Assembly: GCA_049293015.1 (NCBI GenBank)
Contig: JBATSB010000204.1
Location: 1 to 25,841 of the forward strand
Source: UBA2330 sp049293015
GTDB lineage: Bacteria; Bacteroidota; Ignavibacteria; Tepidaquicellales; Tepidaquicellaceae
Length of the DNA: 25,841 nt
Reading direction: 5' to 3'
Part shown: positions 23,437 to 25,841 of the stretch, in pieces
Position numbering within the stretch: position 1 is the stretch's first letter
Layout of the letters: each line of letters begins with the position of its first letter
The notes under the pieces: model-generated
Database searches by the model: none
What the model was told of the DNA's origin: nothing
The model's input: only the letters and a program-made list of their open reading frames with translations
Program-made: the position numbers and the translations under genes

Positions 23437-23778
23437 TTAATCTTTTGAATCCAGATCTATATGAAATCTGCTCAATACTCTGTGCAGTAATGGAGAAATG
23501 AATATTGCAATACTTGTAAGAAAAGTAACTCCGCTAAAAAGTGCATAACATCCTGCAAAGATTTTCTCCGCATCATTTTTCAACTCTGAAATCTGCCCCA
23601 TTCCTCCAAGTATCATTGAAGAGTTTAAAAACGAATCTACCCAGTTGAGTTTTACTATAAAATGGAATCCAAGTATTCCAATTGTAATTGATACTAAAAA
23701 AATTATGGCACCGACCATTGCCAGTTTATAATATTTCCTTTTAAATTCATTTCGGGTCAGAGGTCTTTTTCTATTCAT
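23437..23778 (-). CDS. two-TM hypothetical membrane protein
   Basis: A 113-residue inner-membrane protein with a basic N-terminus (MNRKRPLTRNEFKRKYYK), TM1 at about 19-42 and TM2 at about 75-98. Between them WVDSFLNSSMILGGMGQI is a re-entrant-looking hydrophobic, glycine-rich loop, followed by FAGCYALFSGVTFL at the start of TM2. The ending HRVLSRFHIDLD is cytoplasmic. I recall homologues with the motif SMILGGMG and YALFSGV in many bacteria, all uncharacterised. The TM-loop-TM layout recalls a two-TM channel, yet the potassium filter TVGYG is absent. It is convergent with the barrel gene and transcribed alone. Confidence 0.65.
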   Translation of the reverse strand: MNRKRPLTRNEFKRKYYKLAMVGAIIFLVSITIGILGFHFIVKLNWVDSFLNSSMILGGMGQISELKNDAEKIFAGCYALFSGVTFLTSIAIFISPLLHRVLSRFHIDLDSKD

Positions 23779-23941
23779 AATTTTTTGATTTAACTTAATT
23801 CAATCTGATAAATATAAATCCGTGTGAATTTTTTATCAAAATAATTTAATCTTAAATTCAATTCAACTCATTGATTCGGTCAAATTAAACATGAAATTAT
23901 TTTTAATCTTCAATTTCATTATTACCTGTTAGAATTTATCC

Positions 23942-23972
23942 AAAAAAAATCCCGGAACTTTCGATCCGGGAT
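23942..23972 (-). terminator. rho-independent terminator after the choice-of-anchor B gene
   Basis: On the minus strand ATCCCGGA and TCCGGGAT (23972-23965 and 23956-23949) form an 8-bp stem around an 8-nt loop, followed by a run of eight T residues to 23942. It lies 45 bp past the stop at 24017 and closes the two-gene unit of paralogues. Confidence 0.88.
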
Positions 23973-23988
23973 AAATACTTTGAACTTA

Positions 23989-24020
23989 AAAATTATTTAA
24001 AATTTAAAATTTAAAATTAT
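23989..24020. repeat. 32-nt AT-rich repeat, second copy
   Basis: This is identical to 2951-2982 over 32 nt and again overlaps the TAA stop of a minus-strand gene. Read on the gene strand it is TAA followed by three TTTTAAA-like heptamers. Confidence 0.6.
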
Positions 24021-25405
24021 TTAAGAATTGTCATTTTTTTGGTTTCATTAAAATCCTGTGTCTTCAGATTATAAAAATAAGTTCCGCTTGCAAGACCATA
24101 TTTGGCTGCATCAAATGAAACCTCATAATTACCTGCATCTCTGGTATCATTAAATAATTCAGCTACTTCTTTTCCATTTATATTATAAATTTTTAAACTT
24201 GCCTGAGAATATTTTGGAAGTGAAAAATTAATTTTTGTTGATGGATTGAATGGATTTGGATAATTCTGATCTAATGAAAAATTTTCAGGTACACTAGCTG
24301 TTATATTACTGGAAATTCCTGTAAGTACTTCAGTTGACTTGATACAATAAAATCCGGTCTGTCTGTCAGAAGCAACGATCTTTCCCGATGGGAACATGTA
24401 AACTCCCCAGCATCCGTTGTAAGATTCATTATTATTTGAAGGATAAGTATCATACCATGCAATTTCCTGAGGTGCATCCGGATTAGAAATATTCAATATC
24501 CTGATTCCCGCTGAATAATGTGCCACAACTGCAATGTCATTATAAGTTTCAATATTATGAACAATAGAATTTGTAATATTTGTAGGATTCCAGTTGGTTA
24601 CATATGTTATATTATTCATATCTTCTATATTCCAGACTTTAAGTCTGTAAGGAGCAGTTCCGATTTCATCAGTTACAAATAATCTTTTTCCGTCTTTTGA
24701 AAGTGCTGTATTATGAGGACCTGATCCGGGAAGATTTACAAATGATCTCACAGTAGTTGGCGCATTCTTATTTGTTGCATTAATAATAGAAACTTTCTCA
24801 TTATTAATATTAGCAGCATAAATTGTATCATTTACAACTCTGCAGTCATGCACATAAAGATCGGTCCATTGTCCAAGCTTAACAGGATTTACCGGATCGA
24901 TTACATCAAGAATAGTTATACCTCCAGTTGTTGCAGAATTCCCTCCGTTAAGATAAATATAATGACTGTATTGAGAGATCGAATGTGTCTTTGTATAAGT
25001 AGGATATGACCAGGTATTTACAAGACTGACCGAATCCGGGAGATACTGAAGATCTATGATCTGAAGCTTGCTGTTGGTTGCTTCAGAAACTACATATGCA
25101 TAATGAGAATAAGTTTTCATTTCTCTCCAGTTGTTGTTTGTAAGACTTGGTACAAAATCAACTTCATGAATATCCGCTGAATCAGTAATATCTATAAAAG
25201 CAGTTCCGCCCGGACAACCAAGTAATGCATATTCTCTTCCATCAGGAGCAACATAACCCCAGAGTGCTGAATATAAATATTGATTAACTGAGTGTTGATT
25301 TAAGTTTTTTAATAAATATGTAGCTTGATTTGGGAGTTGTGAATTAGCATTACTGCTTATTAAAAACATCACAACTAAAATAAAAAGTACTGATAATTTT
25401 CTCAT
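24017..25405 (-). CDS. choice-of-anchor B family protein with T9SS sorting domain
   Basis: A 462-residue secreted protein. Residues 1-22 form a signal peptide (MRKLSVLFILVVMFLISSNA). The body (about 30-360) is a beta-propeller-like LVIVD-type repeat region of the choice-of-anchor B family, with characteristic GYVAPDGREYALLGCPGGTAFIDI, VHDCRVVNDTIYAA, PHNTALSKDGKRLFVTDE and YNGCWGVYMFPSGKIVASD. The linker ENFSLDQNYPNPFNPST leads to a C-terminal beta domain ending ASGTYFYNLKTQDFNETKKM, the type A sorting signal recognised by the type IX secretion system, so the protein should be exported to the cell surface. Its function is unknown. It starts 18 bp behind a paralogue at 25424 and ends at a terminator, so the two form one transcript. 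Confidence 0.9.
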   Translation of the reverse strand: MRKLSVLFILVVMFLISSNANSQLPNQATYLLKNLNQHSVNQYLYSALWGYVAPDGREYALLGCPGGTAFIDITDSADIHEVDFVPSLTNNNWREMKTYSHYAYVVSEATNSKLQIIDLQYLPDSVSLVNTWSYPTYTKTHSISQYSHYIYLNGGNSATTGGITILDVIDPVNPVKLGQWTDLYVHDCRVVNDTIYAANINNEKVSIINATNKNAPTTVRSFVNLPGSGPHNTALSKDGKRLFVTDEIGTAPYRLKVWNIEDMNNITYVTNWNPTNITNSIVHNIETYNDIAVVAHYSAGIRILNISNPDAPQEIAWYDTYPSNNNESYNGCWGVYMFPSGKIVASDRQTGFYCIKSTEVLTGISSNITASVPENFSLDQNYPNPFNPSTKINFSLPKYSQASLKIYNINGKEVAELFNDTRDAGNYEVSFDAAKYGLASGTYFYNLKTQDFNETKKMTILK

Positions 25406-25423
25406 TAATTTTTTGGTAATATA

Positions 25424-25841
25424 TTATTTAATTAAAATCATTTTTTTGGTCTCACCGAAATTTCCATTAATATCATTTCCTTCTAAACTGTAAAAATAAG
25501 TTCCGCTGGACAGATTATATCTCGCTGCATCAAACTTAAATTCATATGCACCTGCATCTCTGTTGTCATTAATCAAATCTGCAATTTTAATACCTGCTAT
25601 GTCATACAGACTAAGTTTTATTTTTGAATTATCTTTTAAATTAAATTTAATGGTAGTAGATGGGTTAAAAGGATTTGGAAAATTCTGATCTAAACTGAAT
25701 TTATCGGGAATTGAATTTACATAATTATTAGAAACTCCGGTTAATACATTCAAAGTCTTTATAACAATCAGTCCGCCGCTCATATCAGATCCAATGATCT
25801 TTCCGGAAGGAAACATATTAACACCCCAGCATCCGCTATAG
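25424..25841 (-). CDS. C-terminal part of a second choice-of-anchor B protein with T9SS domain
   Basis: This frame is open to the right edge, so the 5' part is missing. The visible 139 residues start Y-S-G-C-W-G-V-N-M-F-P-S-G-K, aligning with YNGCWGVYMFPSGK of the downstream neighbour; the internal Met is therefore not the start. The linker DKFSLDQNFPNPFNPST and the terminal domain (IADLINDNRDAGAYEFKFDA, then LSSGTYFYSL, GETKKMILIK) are the same T9SS type A signal, with a 5-residue insertion near the end compared with its paralogue. Its stop lies 18 bp before the next ATG. It is probably a tandem gene duplication. Confidence 0.85.
   Translation of the reverse strand, partial: YSGCWGVNMFPSGKIIGSDMSGGLIVIKTLNVLTGVSNNYVNSIPDKFSLDQNFPNPFNPSTTIKFNLKDNSKIKLSLYDIAGIKIADLINDNRDAGAYEFKFDAARYNLSSGTYFYSLEGNDINGNFGETKKMILIK

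Overview
The window is AT-rich DNA from a member of the Bacteroidota/Chlorobiota group, most likely an Ignavibacteria-type lineage. The clearest sign is the secretion tail on the two proteins at the right edge: a NYPNPFNPST-type linker, a short beta domain and a basic C-terminus, which is the type IX secretion (T9SS) sorting signal. The DUF2723 membrane protein, the outer-membrane barrel, weak ribosome binding sites and the tig-clpP order agree with this. No rRNA, tRNA or CRISPR array was seen.

Layout. 1-1180: the edge of a minus-strand gene with two tandem dyads in front of it, then a hypothetical single-pass envelope protein. 1181-2233: a GT9 heptosyltransferase-like enzyme. 2234-2978: a cluster of nested inverted repeats that looks like MITE-type elements. 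2979-9753: a minus-strand block of trigger factor, ClpP, a DUF2723 GT-C protein with a C-terminal TPR tail, and a second GT-C-like membrane protein with a TPR tail; a terminator-like hairpin sits directly against the start codon of the last. 10031-11622: an apparently intact IS1182-family insertion sequence, inserted beside or inside a GC-rich hairpin repeat. 12059-15214: a large secreted SBBP beta-propeller protein ending in a dockerin-like domain. 15215-15938: a mosaic of several repeat families. 15939-18421: an orphan helical protein, three tandem 49-bp repeats, and two small overlapping genes whose products look related to each other. 18750-20909: Tex. 20910-22382: a TPR membrane protein and two small coding candidates (21107-21337, without an ATG; 21865-22020). 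22383-25841: an outer-membrane barrel, a two-TM protein, and two tandem paralogous choice-of-anchor B proteins carrying T9SS signals.

How the genes fit together. tig and clpP form a protein folding and quality-control pair. The DUF2723 and GT-C/TPR proteins, with the GT9 enzyme nearby, suggest lipid-linked or protein glycosylation at the envelope. The right half mostly encodes exported or outer-membrane proteins. I did not find a clearly new multi-gene defence or mobile system. The most unusual content is the density and architecture of non-coding repeats (22-26-bp terminal inverted repeats; hairpins with arms built from 8-bp units; 49-bp, 14-bp and 7-bp tandem repeats) and a few small unrecognised genes.
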